Assembly (NCBI GenBank): GCA_947497265.1
Contig: CANMFP010000003.1
Span: forward strand, 124,001-188,000
DNA: 64,000 bases
From: an uncultured Isoptericola sp.
Lineage (GTDB): Bacteria; Actinomycetota; Actinomycetes; Actinomycetales; Cellulomonadaceae
Direction: 5' to 3'
The position numbers were made by a program, and so were the translations under genes. Below, piece after piece: positions 1 to 8,040 of the stretch; position 1 is the first letter of the stretch; the number at the start of each line of letters is the position of its first letter. The notes beneath the pieces were generated by a model. It was not told the origin of the DNA, ran no database searches, and saw only the letters and a list, made by a program, of their open reading frames with translations.

Positions 1-215
1 GCCGCCGCGATCTCCACGAGGAACACCCCCGGGACGATGGGATAGCCGGGGTAGTGGCCGCTCAGGGCCGGGGTGCCCACGGGCAGCACGGCCGAGAACC
101 GGACCGTGCCGGGACCCGCCGCCGCCTCGCAGGACAGGTGCGCGCCCGCGAGGCGGGTGGCCGCGGGCCGGACGTCGGCCGTCAGGTCGGCGGTCCGAGC
201 AGCTCCGGCCGTCAC
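1..215 (-). CDS. FabZ/FabA-like hotdog dehydratase (N-terminal part)
   Basis: The gene starts at a GTG whose first bases overlap the stop of the upstream acyl carrier protein (GTGA), and runs off the window at base 1 after about 71 codons. The visible residues end in HYPGYPIVPGVFLVEIAA, which matches the start of the central helix of FabZ-type 3-hydroxyacyl-ACP dehydratases (family pattern FPGHPILPGVxxxE), including the catalytic-position histidine. It would remove water from the 3-hydroxyacyl-ACP intermediate of the polyketide operon. The catalytic Glu/Asp helix and second half lie outside the window, so a thioesterase-type hotdog is not excluded. Confidence 0.7.
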   Translation of the reverse strand, partial: MTAGAARTADLTADVRPAATRLAGAHLSCEAAAGPGTVRFSAVLPVGTPALSGHYPGYPIVPGVFLVEIAA

Positions 216-463
216 GAGGCCGTCTTCAGCTCGTCGCTCAGCAGGTCGTAGGCGGCCTGCAGGGAGGTGACCTCGGGCAGCCTCTCCTCCTTGAGCTTCA
301 CCTTGTACCGACGCTCCAGCACCATCGTCACCTCGAGCGCCATCAGCGAGTCCACGTCGAGGTCGTCCACGAAGCTCGCGTCGTCCGTCACGTCCTCCAC
401 GTCCTGATCGATCGTGTCCGCGACGAGATTCCGGAGCTCTTCCTTGTCGAGCACAGCCGCCAT
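212..463 (-). CDS. acyl carrier protein (internal start)
   Basis: An 83-residue carrier protein that begins at an ATG preceded by a near-perfect ribosome binding site (AGGAGG, five bases before the ATG). It contains D-D-L-D-V-D-S-L, with the serine that takes phosphopantetheine, and the usual acidic helix pattern. It carries the growing chain for the ketosynthases of this operon. It lies in the same reading frame as the phosphopantetheinyl transferase upstream with no stop between them; the strong internal binding site argues that free carrier protein is produced. A second carrier protein opens the operon at 12152 to 12406. Confidence 0.9.
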   Translation of the reverse strand: MAAVLDKEELRNLVADTIDQDVEDVTDDASFVDDLDVDSLMALEVTMVLERRYKVKLKEERLPEVTSLQAAYDLLSDELKTAS

Positions 464-1108
464 GACTTCCTCCTGGTGGGGTGGTGGTGAGAAGACGCCC
501 GGGCGGGCGCCGTCGAGCTGGTGAAAGGGCAGCGGTCCGGCGGACCGCGCCACGACGTGGACAAGATCAGCGGGCGCGCGCTGGTGCACGACCGACGCGT
601 GGTGGACCGGCCCGAGACCGGCGGTGATCCCGGTGCGCCGCAGCGCCGTCGGCCGCCCGTCGAGCTCCAGGACCTCGTCGCGGAACGCGATCCGGCGCAA
701 CGGCAGGGCGAACCCCACGCCGAGCGCCTTGAGCGCCGACTCCAGGGCGCACCAGCGTTCGATGACGGCGCAGGACTCGTCGTCCGGGCCACCGAGGCCG
801 ACCATGCGCAGACGTTCGGCGAGGGCCTCGCGCTCCCGCAGCGGACGGCACGTCTCGACGTCGACCCCCACGGGCCGGGTCGACGCCGCCGCCGCGACGA
901 CCGCCCGCGAGTGCGCCCACGAGACCCACACGCGCTCGCCGGCCTGGCTGCCCAGCGGGCGACGGCCCGTCCGCGAGCGCAGCTGCACCGGGGCCAGGCT
1001 GCCGGTCAGGGTGCGGACGGCCCGCACGGCCATCGCCCGAGCCGCCGCGGCCTCGGTGCCGGGCTCGACGTCCGTCCCGCACGTCAGCACGACGGTCCGG
1101 TCCCTCAC
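212..1108 (-). CDS. Sfp-type phosphopantetheinyl transferase, in frame with acyl carrier protein
   Basis: This 298-residue reading frame starts at a GTG overlapping the stop of the upstream ketosynthase-like gene (GTGA). Residues 1 to about 200 look like a 4'-phosphopantetheinyl transferase: GVDVE (magnesium-binding acidic motif) and W-C-A-L-E-S-A-L-K (the WxxKEAxxK-like motif). It would load the prosthetic arm from CoA onto the cluster's acyl carrier proteins. No stop codon separates it from the carrier protein encoded at 212 to 463, so the primary product may be a transferase-carrier fusion, with the carrier also made separately from an internal ribosome binding site. The linker, around residues 195 to 215, is rich in proline and histidine. 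Confidence 0.75.
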   Translation of the reverse strand: MRDRTVVLTCGTDVEPGTEAAAARAMAVRAVRTLTGSLAPVQLRSRTGRRPLGSQAGERVWVSWAHSRAVVAAAASTRPVGVDVETCRPLREREALAERLRMVGLGGPDDESCAVIERWCALESALKALGVGFALPLRRIAFRDEVLELDGRPTALRRTGITAGLGPVHHASVVHQRAPADLVHVVARSAGPLPFHQLDGARPGVFSPPPHQEEVMAAVLDKEELRNLVADTIDQDVEDVTDDASFVDDLDVDSLMALEVTMVLERRYKVKLKEERLPEVTSLQAAYDLLSDELKTAS

Positions 1109-2154
1109 GGTGCGTCCTGCGGAAGGCGCACGAGCGCGACGTGGACGGCGCCCTCCCGGTCGGTGCCGGAGATCAGGGCACAGTCCTGCGGCGCGTCCGC
1201 GCCGGCGGCCCGGAGGGCGGCGAGCGCCGCCTGGAGCTGCACGAGCCCGGACGCGGAGCCGACGTCACCGGTGTGCGCGGCGGCGTCGACCACGGAGACC
1301 GTCCGGAACTCTTCCGCGCCGAGGAGGCGTGCCGCGGCGCGCGTCTCGGCGGAGTCGGGGCCGGCATCGCCGGGTGCGACGACGCGGACGTGGGGACGGT
1401 TCGCGGCGGTCGGCTCCGACCCGCCCAGGACACGCTCGAAGAGCTGGTGCAGCACGGACTCGGTCGACTCCGGGTCGATCGCCAGTGCCGAGTCCAGGCC
1501 GAGGATCTCGCCGACCGGCTCCTCGCCGGCACCTCGCGGCTCGACGAGCACGGCCGCGGCCCCCTCCCCGAGCGTCGTGCTCCCTCCCCACACCTGCTCG
1601 AGCCGGGCGCGGGCGGTCGACAGCTCCTCGCTCGCCCCGACGATCATCCGCCGCGCATGGCCGCTGTGCAGCAGCCGCACGGCGTAGGCGAGAGCGGTGA
1701 ACGAGCCGACGTGCCCCGTCGTGACCGTCGCGTTGGGGCCCTGGATCCGGTAGCGGATGGCGCACTGGCCGGCGGCGAAGTTCATCACCGTGTTGGGGAA
1801 TCGTGCCGGGTCGACGTGGAACGGGCGGACGCCGGTGAACGAGTCCCTCGTGAAGTCCATCGTCGACTGGATGCTGCCCATGGTGGTCGCGAGGACGATG
1901 CCGACGTCGGGCAGGTCCGGCGTCTCGTCCCCCGGTCCGGCGTCCATCCCGGGCAGGCGCCCCACCGCGTGCATCGCGAGCCCGGCTGCCCGGTCCAGGG
2001 TGCGGGTGCCCTTGCGCCCGAGGTCACGCCTGATGTCGAAGTCGACGCCGCTCCCCCGGGCCGTCCCGTGCCCGCCGGGCGCGAGCAGGTCGGCAGGTTC
2101 TTGCTGGTTGAGCACGAGGCTCGCAGCCGTGATCTCGGCCAGTGGTGTGTGCAT
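1105..2154 (-). CDS. ketosynthase-like protein with Cys replaced by His (CLF-like)
   Basis: 349 residues of the ketoacyl-synthase fold. Aligning GPNATVTTGHVG with the normal GPxxxxxTACA places His148 where the nucleophilic cysteine should be, and the usual Lys/His pair region reads A-A-H-T-G-D-V-G-S. It therefore cannot form the acyl-cysteine of a condensing enzyme and is best seen as a chain-length-factor-like or accessory subunit. It shares an N-terminal signature (FDxRxxLGRKGxRxL) with two other inactive ketosynthase-like domains of the cluster. The ATG is preceded by AGGAGG six bases upstream. It follows the DsrF/TusC-like gene by ten bases. Confidence 0.75.
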   Translation of the reverse strand: MHTPLAEITAASLVLNQQEPADLLAPGGHGTARGSGVDFDIRRDLGRKGTRTLDRAAGLAMHAVGRLPGMDAGPGDETPDLPDVGIVLATTMGSIQSTMDFTRDSFTGVRPFHVDPARFPNTVMNFAAGQCAIRYRIQGPNATVTTGHVGSFTALAYAVRLLHSGHARRMIVGASEELSTARARLEQVWGGSTTLGEGAAAVLVEPRGAGEEPVGEILGLDSALAIDPESTESVLHQLFERVLGGSEPTAANRPHVRVVAPGDAGPDSAETRAAARLLGAEEFRTVSVVDAAAHTGDVGSASGLVQLQAALAALRAAGADAPQDCALISGTDREGAVHVALVRLPQDAP

Positions 2155-2164
2155 GCCGTGCCTC

Positions 2165-2536
2165 CTAGGCGTACCAGACGTGGTCGTGGGTGGTGAGCGC
2201 CTCGAGCACCCGCTGGGGCGACGCGACCTCGAAAAGCTCGGCGACGGCCTCGGTGACGCCGTGCTGCTCTGTCGCTCGCGCGTCCGCGAGGACCGTCAGG
2301 TCGCGCGCCGCGGCGAGGAGGCTCTGCGCACCCGCAAGGGCTCCCGGCACGTGCTCGTCAGGGGCGGCCGGGGCCGCCACCGCCGCGGCGCCGAGCAGGA
2401 CGCCCTGACCGGTCAGCAGGATCGACGCCCTGCCGAACTGGAGCGCTGCGACCCGTGCGAGGTGCACGGAGTCGGCGAACTGCCGTTCCAGCGCACCACG
2501 GAACGGTCGGTCGACGATGACGAGGACGGACGGCAT
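2165..2536 (-). CDS. DsrF/TusC-like small protein
   Basis: 123 residues. The N-terminus (VLVIVDRPFRGALERQFADS...) has the beta-strand, loop and helix layout of the DsrE/F fold and resembles TusC, the non-cysteine subunit of the TusBCD sulfur relay. Its ATG overlaps the upstream stop by one base (TGATG). It is the last of three consecutive genes of this fold, which suggests a heteromeric complex as in TusBCD/DsrEFH. The family assignment rests on fold pattern and gene order; the substrate is unknown. Confidence 0.55.
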   Translation of the reverse strand: MPSVLVIVDRPFRGALERQFADSVHLARVAALQFGRASILLTGQGVLLGAAAVAAPAAPDEHVPGALAGAQSLLAAARDLTVLADARATEQHGVTEAVAELFEVASPQRVLEALTTHDHVWYA

Positions 2537-2931
2537 CACAGCCTCCCGACCGTGATCGTCCGGCCAGCTGCGCCGACGAACCGGGGGTAGAACATCGCGG
2601 GCCGGGTCCGGACCCCGTCGATGTGCTCCGTCGCGCCCCGCTCGTGGCTGCAGAAGTGGCACACCGCCCAGTCCAGCCGTCCCGGGTGCCGCGCGAGCAG
2701 CTCCTCGACGAACAGGGCGCTCGTCGGGTAGTCGACGTCACGGGCGAAGACGTTCCGGGGCTTGTCACGTTCGAGGCCCGACTGGCTGATCAGGGTCGCG
2801 TTGCCGCACGCCCACACGCCCACGGCAGCGCCCTGGTCGAGCATCGCCGAGGCGAGCGAGAGGGCCGTACCGAGGGCGTCGGACTCGTGCGGAGAGCCCA
2901 GCAGGGTGACCAGGATGTCGCGAGACCTCAT
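2536..2931 (-). CDS. DsrE/TusD-like sulfur-relay protein
   Basis: 131 residues, with an N-terminal MRSRDILVTLLGSP strand and a DALGTALSLASAML helix typical of DsrE-fold proteins. Cys42 (W-A-C-G-N-A-T) and a C-x-x-C pair (Cys91, Cys94 in A-V-C-H-F-C-S) are available for persulfide chemistry; the C-x-x-C is followed by R-G-A, recalling the Cys-x-x-Cys..RG pattern of DsrE. The start overlaps the stop of the upstream gene by four bases. In Tus/Dsr complexes this subunit passes a persulfide sulfur to a carrier; here it may deliver sulfur to a cluster product or carrier protein, which is an inference. Confidence 0.6.
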   Translation of the reverse strand: MRSRDILVTLLGSPHESDALGTALSLASAMLDQGAAVGVWACGNATLISQSGLERDKPRNVFARDVDYPTSALFVEELLARHPGRLDWAVCHFCSHERGATEHIDGVRTRPAMFYPRFVGAAGRTITVGRL

Positions 2932-3224
2932 CGCCACACCACCCGCGTCCGTCCGTCGAGAGCACGTGCGGCGATGTCGTGGTGGGTGAGCCGCGCCGCG
3001 GGGGCGACCCGGTCGCGCAGGCCGCGCCGTACGAGCGCGGCGTCGTCGAAGAGCACCTCGACCCCGCACTCGCGCAGAGCGTCCGCGCGTCCGTGCACCG
3101 CGTCGACGACGAAGTCGTCGGTGGCCACCGCCACCACCGGGTGCCCGGACCGCGCCAGGAGCTCGGGCAGCGGCTCGGCGCCGGCCTGCTCGGGACTGCT
3201 GAGGAGGAACAACCACGGCGTCAT
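2928..3224 (-). CDS. DsrE-fold small protein (TusB/DsrH position)
   Basis: 98 residues, beginning MTPWLFLLSSPEQAGAEPL and continuing with strand-helix repeats (GHPVVAVATDDFVVDAV, GVEVLFDDAALVRRGL) of the DsrE/F/H fold. One cysteine, in R-E-C-G-V, is present. It is the first of three small DsrE-fold genes, and its ATG overlaps the stop of the alpha/beta hydrolase (ATGA). The assignment as the third relay subunit is based on context; by itself the sequence is only weakly diagnostic. Confidence 0.45.
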   Translation of the reverse strand: MTPWLFLLSSPEQAGAEPLPELLARSGHPVVAVATDDFVVDAVHGRADALRECGVEVLFDDAALVRRGLRDRVAPAARLTHHDIAARALDGRTRVVWR

Positions 3225-4174
3225 GTCGTGACCGCCCTCGCCTCGTGGTCGACGCCGTCACGCAGGTGCTCGTCGAGGAAGCCCACGACGTGCTCGACGT
3301 AGCCGGACGGGTCCGCCGACAGCGCACCGAGGTGCGCGGCCCGGGGCAGCACCCAGGTGCGGACGTCCTCCAGGTGGGGGGTCATCGCCGTCACCTCGTC
3401 GGCGGGCAGGAGCCGGTCGCGCCCACCCGCGACGAGGAGCACCGGCAGGCGGCAGCCGGACCGCGGCCACCGCCGCACCGCCAGGATGCCCGCGGCGACT
3501 GCCGGCGCGACCCTGCCGACGATGCGACGGGCCGCCGGTGTCGAGATCCGCTCGTCGCGCCAGGCGAGGGCCGCCGCGAACCGGGCGATGGCACGCCGGA
3601 TGTCGACGACCGGCCCGCTGTCGCAGACCACCGCGCGGAGCCCGAGGTGCTCGGCGCTCGTCGTGGCGGCAGCGCACACCGCGGGCCAGGTGGAGAACGA
3701 CATCGAGAGGCATCCGAGCGTCCCGCTCACGCGCGGGTCGCTGCGCAGCTGGCCCAGGGCGTCGAGCAGGTCCGAGGTGTAGCGCGAGGACATCCCGGTC
3801 ACGCTGCGGCAGCGTCCGCTCTCGCCGTGGTTGCGCATGTCGACGGTCAGCACGTGGAACCCCGCACGGTGCAGGAGCTCGACGTGCGCGAGGGTCTCCG
3901 AGCGCGACCGTCCCACGCCGTGCTGGACCAGCACCGCGTCCGGACCGGTCCCCTCGACGAACCAGCCCTGGATGTCCAGGCGGTCGCGATGCGTGCGCCA
4001 GCTCCAGCTCTCGAACTCGAGGCCACGCGCGTCGGGGGTCTCCTGCAGCGGACGCGGCGCCGGGTGGTACACCTGCCAGGCGACGCCGACGCCGAACCAG
4101 ACGGCCCGCACGGCCGCCGCCGCTTCGCGCCACAGGCCTGTCGTTCGCCCCGTCGCGCCGGTCGGCCGGCTCAC
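3221..4174 (-). CDS. alpha/beta hydrolase
   Basis: 317 residues of alpha/beta-hydrolase type. The nucleophile elbow is degenerate, L-S-M-S-F-S (GxSxG-like with serines), a GRDRLLP segment holds the usual acid, and AAHLG near the C-terminus holds the histidine. The N-terminus has a hydrophobic stretch (VRAVWFGVGVAWQVY) that could touch the membrane. Such enzymes can release or transfer chains from carrier proteins. It joins both neighbours by 4-base overlaps (enoyl-reductase-like SDR upstream, DsrE-fold gene downstream). A second hydrolase of this fold is encoded at 8037 to 8852. Confidence 0.75.
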   Translation of the reverse strand: MSRPTGATGRTTGLWREAAAAVRAVWFGVGVAWQVYHPAPRPLQETPDARGLEFESWSWRTHRDRLDIQGWFVEGTGPDAVLVQHGVGRSRSETLAHVELLHRAGFHVLTVDMRNHGESGRCRSVTGMSSRYTSDLLDALGQLRSDPRVSGTLGCLSMSFSTWPAVCAAATTSAEHLGLRAVVCDSGPVVDIRRAIARFAAALAWRDERISTPAARRIVGRVAPAVAAGILAVRRWPRSGCRLPVLLVAGGRDRLLPADEVTAMTPHLEDVRTWVLPRAAHLGALSADPSGYVEHVVGFLDEHLRDGVDHEARAVTT

Positions 4175-5019
4175 GTCGTCAGACCTTCGCCACCGTCGGC
4201 CGCGATGACGTTGCCCGTCATCCAGCTGCTGCGGGTCGCCACCAGGGCCGACACGACCTCGGCGACGTCGTCGGGCGTCGTGAGCCGCTCGTGCGGGTTC
4301 GCCGCCCGGGCGACGGCGGCCAGCCGGTCGCTGCCGGGGATGCGGTCGAACGACGGCGTGATGGTCACCCCGGCGCGGACCGCGTTCACGGCCACCCCGC
4401 AGGGCGCCGCCTCGACCGCGAGCTGGCGGACGTGCGCGAGCAGCGCCGCCTTGGCCGCGGAGACAGCACCGTAGGACGCGCTGACGCGCGAGTCACCGGC
4501 GCTGGTCATGGCGAGGACGTGGCTGCCACGGCCGAGCAGACCCGCGTCGAGCAGTTCACGGGTCCACCAGACGAGCGAGTGCGCCATCACCTCCAGCGTC
4601 ATGGTCATCTGGCGGGGCGTGAGGAGGGTGGCGTCCTCCCGGCTCTCACCGGGCCGGGACAGGTAGGGCAGCAGCGTGCCGAAGGCCAGCGAGTGGAACA
4701 GCAGCCCGACCCGCACCGGGCCTGCGGACGCGAGGTCGCTCACGATCTCCGCGCACGTCGCGTGCGACGCCGCGTTGGCGTTGACGAACCGGACCTCGAC
4801 CCCGGTCGCCTCCAGGTCCCGGACGACGCCGGCCGCCTCCTCGGCGCGCACGGCGGTGTCCAGGTGGACGCCCAGGATCGACATGCCGTCGGCTGCGAGC
4901 CGACGAGCCACGGCCGCACCCATGCCGCTGGACGCGCCGAGGACGACGGCCCACTCGCCCGTCCGGGTGCCCTGCGCCGGGCGGGACCGCGGCCGGGTCT
5001 CCACGTCTGCTGTGCTCAT
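4171..5019 (-). CDS. SDR with Y-x6-K motif, enoyl-ACP reductase-like
   Basis: 282 residues of short-chain dehydrogenase/reductase type. V-L-G-A-S-S-G-M-G near residue 27 is the dinucleotide-binding loop. The catalytic pair is Tyr183 and Lys190 with six residues between them, the spacing of FabI/FabL enoyl-ACP reductases and not the Y-x3-K of ketoreductases. It would saturate double bonds made by the hotdog dehydratases. No Y-x3-K ketoreductase is visible in the window, so either this enzyme also does that step or one is encoded beyond base 1. Start and stop overlap the neighbours by four bases each. Confidence 0.75.
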   Translation of the reverse strand: MSTADVETRPRSRPAQGTRTGEWAVVLGASSGMGAAVARRLAADGMSILGVHLDTAVRAEEAAGVVRDLEATGVEVRFVNANAASHATCAEIVSDLASAGPVRVGLLFHSLAFGTLLPYLSRPGESREDATLLTPRQMTMTLEVMAHSLVWWTRELLDAGLLGRGSHVLAMTSAGDSRVSASYGAVSAAKAALLAHVRQLAVEAAPCGVAVNAVRAGVTITPSFDRIPGSDRLAAVARAANPHERLTTPDDVAEVVSALVATRSSWMTGNVIAADGGEGLTT

Positions 5020-5888
5020 GGGGTCATGCTCCTGACGGGATCGGATTCGTGGGTACTGACCGGTGAGTGCTCGACGACGACGCCGGTGGCGGCCCCCGAC
5101 GGGTCGGCGACGACGACGGCGAGGTCGTCGCCGTCCCGGACGGCGTCGACCAGCCGCAGAGCACCTGCCAACGGGCCCGGGCCGTCGGACGACGATCCGC
5201 CCGGCTCGACGACCAGCACCGGGACGGATGCGGTCGGCTCGAGGTTCGCCCGCACCAGGCGTGCGGCGCTCGCCGGGTCTCCGGCCACGAACGCCGAGGC
5301 GGTGCGCACGTGCCCGCCGGCCCCGCCGGTGCGCAGCTGCAGCGCGATCGCGCCGCACTCCGTCGGCCTGCCACGGCTCTGCCCGCCGTCGGGCACCTCG
5401 ACGGCCACCACGGTCGCCTCGTCGACACGGCCCAACGCCAGCGCCCGCCGCGCACAGGCGATCGCGTCCAGCACCGCGGTGCCCGTGCTGGTCACGGTGA
5501 CGGACGGGCCGGTGGCGCCCAGGTCGTTCGCCGCGCGGGAGGGCACCAGGTTCACCGAGAAGTACGGCGCCCCGGTCGGCGGGAGCGACTCGGTCCCCTC
5601 GGAGAGGATCCGGCCGTCCAGGTCCGCCAGGCAGTGCGAGGCGGCCGTGCTGGAGCCGAGCCACAGCCCGAGCCGGTCCCCGGCGGTGGACTCCGCCGTC
5701 GACCCGTCCGGAGGACTCAGCCGGCGCACCGCCGCGAGGGCGAGCTGCGCGGGCAGGGGAAGCTGCCGATACCCGCGGCGGCCGAGGTGCTCCCGGACGT
5801 CGAACCACGCGCCGTCGGACGGTATCCGGGGTGCCTCCGGAGCGTCCTCGGGCAGGCAGACGGAGTGTGCGACCACTGTGACGCTCAT
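5016..5888 (-). CDS. short ketosynthase-like protein, Cys replaced by Thr (CLF-like)
   Basis: 290 residues, shorter than a full ketosynthase (about 400). GPSVTVTSTGTAVLDAI aligns with the active-site segment and puts Thr137 in place of the cysteine; the C-terminal His/Lys motifs are not recognisable. It carries the same FDxRxxLGRRGxR signature near residues 29 to 41 as the other two inactive domains. It directly follows an active ketosynthase gene (4-base overlap at 5885 to 5888), the arrangement of a KS/CLF pair, so it is probably its chain-length-factor-like partner. Confidence 0.7.
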   Translation of the reverse strand: MSVTVVAHSVCLPEDAPEAPRIPSDGAWFDVREHLGRRGYRQLPLPAQLALAAVRRLSPPDGSTAESTAGDRLGLWLGSSTAASHCLADLDGRILSEGTESLPPTGAPYFSVNLVPSRAANDLGATGPSVTVTSTGTAVLDAIACARRALALGRVDEATVVAVEVPDGGQSRGRPTECGAIALQLRTGGAGGHVRTASAFVAGDPASAARLVRANLEPTASVPVLVVEPGGSSSDGPGPLAGALRLVDAVRDGDDLAVVVADPSGAATGVVVEHSPVSTHESDPVRSMTP

Positions 5889-7042
5889 GGGACCCCCTGG
5901 AAGACGAGGGTGGCGTTGTTGCCACCGAAGGCGTACGCGTTGACCACGGCCGCCCCGGCGACCGGAGACGGGACGTCGTGCAGGTATCCCGTCATCTGCG
6001 GCATGAGCTCCCCGACGTCGCAGTTCGCCGGGACCTTGCCCTCACGCAGGCACAGCACGGCCATCACGGCGGCGAGCGCACCGGCGCCACCGCCCGTGTG
6101 CCCGATGAGTGCCTTCGCGCTGTAGACGGGTGGCGCGTCCGCCGGCTCCGGCCAGAGGTCGCGCAGCAGCTCGGCCTCGACCTGGTCGTTCAACGTGGTC
6201 CCCGTGCCGTGCGGGACGACCAGCCCGATTCCCTCCGGGGCGAGGCCCGCCTCCTCGAGCGCGACGCTGAACGCGCGCCGCGCCTGCACGCCGTCCGCCG
6301 CCGGTGCGGTCGCGTGCCCGGCGTCGCAGCTGAATCCTGCGCCGCCGAGCAGCACGTCACCGGCCGCTCCGGCGGCCGCACCGTCCGTCCGGTCGAGGAC
6401 GAGGGCGCCCGCACCCTCCCCGAAGGCCGTCCCCGCCCGGTCCACGGCGAAGGGGCGGCAGCGCTCGGGGTCCAGCGCCGCCATCTGGTTGAAGCACCCG
6501 AGAGCCACCCTCGAGTAGGCCTCGACCCCGACGACGACGACCCGGTCGCACTCGCCCGTCGCGATCAGGTCGGCGGCGTGGCCGACGGCGTAGGCACCCG
6601 CGGCGCACGCGTTGGCGACGTTGAGGACGGGCCCCTGGAGCCCCAGTTCGGTCGCCACGTCGGCGGCGATGCCGTACAGCTCCGGCGCCTCCTCGGCCGC
6701 GCCCTCCCGGACGCGCTCCGACTCGCCGCTGTTGCCCATGCACGACCCGACGACCAGCCCGGTGCGTCCCGGTCGCGGTCCAGGGCCGGCGTCGCGCACC
6801 GCCTCGGCTGCCGCCCGGACGGCCAGCCGCCCCGCGCGCGAGCGACCCGGACCGTCGAACGACCGGTCACGCTCGGACGTGCTGCCCGCGACGAGGTGGA
6901 TCAGCCGCACCGGTCCGTCCATGTGCGCGTCACCGATCTCCACCGGTGCCACCACGGCATCGGTCATCCCGTCCCACACCTCGGCGACCGTGCTGCCGGC
7001 ATGGCACACGGCGCCGATCCCGCTGACCTTGGCGAGGGGCAT
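5885..7042 (-). CDS. beta-ketoacyl-ACP synthase (KS), active
   Basis: 385 residues with all catalytic elements of a FabF-type condensing enzyme: Cys146 in N-A-C-A-A-G, His278 in P-H-G-T-G-T, and Lys310/His315 in K-A-L-I-G-H-T-G-G-G-A-G. The C-terminal FGGNNAT is typical. It elongates chains on the cluster's acyl carrier proteins, presumably with the overlapping CLF-like gene as partner. It starts five bases after the double hotdog gene. Confidence 0.88.
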   Translation of the reverse strand: MPLAKVSGIGAVCHAGSTVAEVWDGMTDAVVAPVEIGDAHMDGPVRLIHLVAGSTSERDRSFDGPGRSRAGRLAVRAAAEAVRDAGPGPRPGRTGLVVGSCMGNSGESERVREGAAEEAPELYGIAADVATELGLQGPVLNVANACAAGAYAVGHAADLIATGECDRVVVVGVEAYSRVALGCFNQMAALDPERCRPFAVDRAGTAFGEGAGALVLDRTDGAAAGAAGDVLLGGAGFSCDAGHATAPAADGVQARRAFSVALEEAGLAPEGIGLVVPHGTGTTLNDQVEAELLRDLWPEPADAPPVYSAKALIGHTGGGAGALAAVMAVLCLREGKVPANCDVGELMPQMTGYLHDVPSPVAGAAVVNAYAFGGNNATLVFQGVP

Positions 7043-7047
7043 CGTGC

Positions 7048-8040
7048 TCAGCCCCGCACGGCGGTCAGGAGACGCTCGTCGAAGTCCACGAGGCTCCAGT
7101 CGCGCCGGTCGTCGATGACGGCGTAGCCGTGGGTGATCTCACCGACGGCCACCGGGACGAGCTCGCCGTCCCGCTCCACGTAGCAGGTCATGCTCGACGT
7201 GTAGGTGACGCCCTTGAAGTCGTGGACGACCTCGAAGACGGTGACGAGCTCCTCCTCCATGAGCGCCTCGCCGGTCAGCTCGATCGTGGAGCTGGGGACG
7301 ACGGGGATCCAGTTCTGCTCGTCCAGGAGGGTGCGGATGCTGGCGCCGCGCTCCTCGAGGAAGAGGTCGACGACCTCCTCCATCTGGCGCAGGAAGCCCG
7401 ACATCTGCATGCGCACCGTGTGGTGGCAGTAGAAGTACGGGATGCGCCACGACCAGACGACCGCGGGGCGGTCCCCGCTGCGCAGCCGGGGGTCGACGGC
7501 GGTGCTCACGCCGCCGCGACCGGTCAGGAGCGTGTCGCCGAGCGCGTCGGCCGGCACGTTCGGCGGGACCGGCACGGTCGGCTCGAGCCGCGCGACGACG
7601 GCGGGCCGGAGGAACGCGGGGACGTCGTCGACACCGTCACCGTGGCGGTCCTCGGCACGCAGCTGGACGGTGACGGTCGAGGTGACGGCCTTCACCTCGT
7701 GCCCGTCACGGTCGACCTTCCCCGCCACCTTCGCCGTCAGGCCGGAGTCCCCGACGGCGACCGTCACGGCGAACCTCACCTCGTCGTCGATGTGCAGGGC
7801 GTGCAGGATCCGCGTCGTGATGCCCACGAGGTCGACCCCGACGCCTGCCTCCTCGAACAGTCTGCGGCTGGGCCATCCGTTCTGCCGCAGCCAGTCGAGG
7901 ACGGCTTCCTCGACGAGGTAGTTCACGTGCTTGAACCCGATCCAGGTGCAGATGTTGGTGCCCTCGAACCGAGGGCGGAGGGTCGTCTCGGTCGTCGCCC
8001 GGTCGGGTGCGGCGACGGTCTCGATCACAGCGGATGTCAT
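7048..8040 (-). CDS. double hotdog thioesterase/dehydratase-like protein
   Basis: 330 residues with two hotdog-type halves. The first (about 20 to 150: FKHVNYLVEEAVLDWLR..., DEVRFAVTVAV) has the 4HBT thioesterase layout; the second (about 200 to 320: RMQMSGFLRQMEEVVDLFL..., VVHDFKGVTYTSSMTCYV) repeats it. Such proteins act as acyl-ACP/CoA thioesterases or 3-hydroxyacyl dehydratases. In this operon it could dehydrate the chain or release it. The ATG overlaps the hydrolase stop by four bases. A precise subfamily is not assignable by eye. Confidence 0.65.
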   Translation of the reverse strand: MTSAVIETVAAPDRATTETTLRPRFEGTNICTWIGFKHVNYLVEEAVLDWLRQNGWPSRRLFEEAGVGVDLVGITTRILHALHIDDEVRFAVTVAVGDSGLTAKVAGKVDRDGHEVKAVTSTVTVQLRAEDRHGDGVDDVPAFLRPAVVARLEPTVPVPPNVPADALGDTLLTGRGGVSTAVDPRLRSGDRPAVVWSWRIPYFYCHHTVRMQMSGFLRQMEEVVDLFLEERGASIRTLLDEQNWIPVVPSSTIELTGEALMEEELVTVFEVVHDFKGVTYTSSMTCYVERDGELVPVAVGEITHGYAVIDDRRDWSLVDFDERLLTAVRG

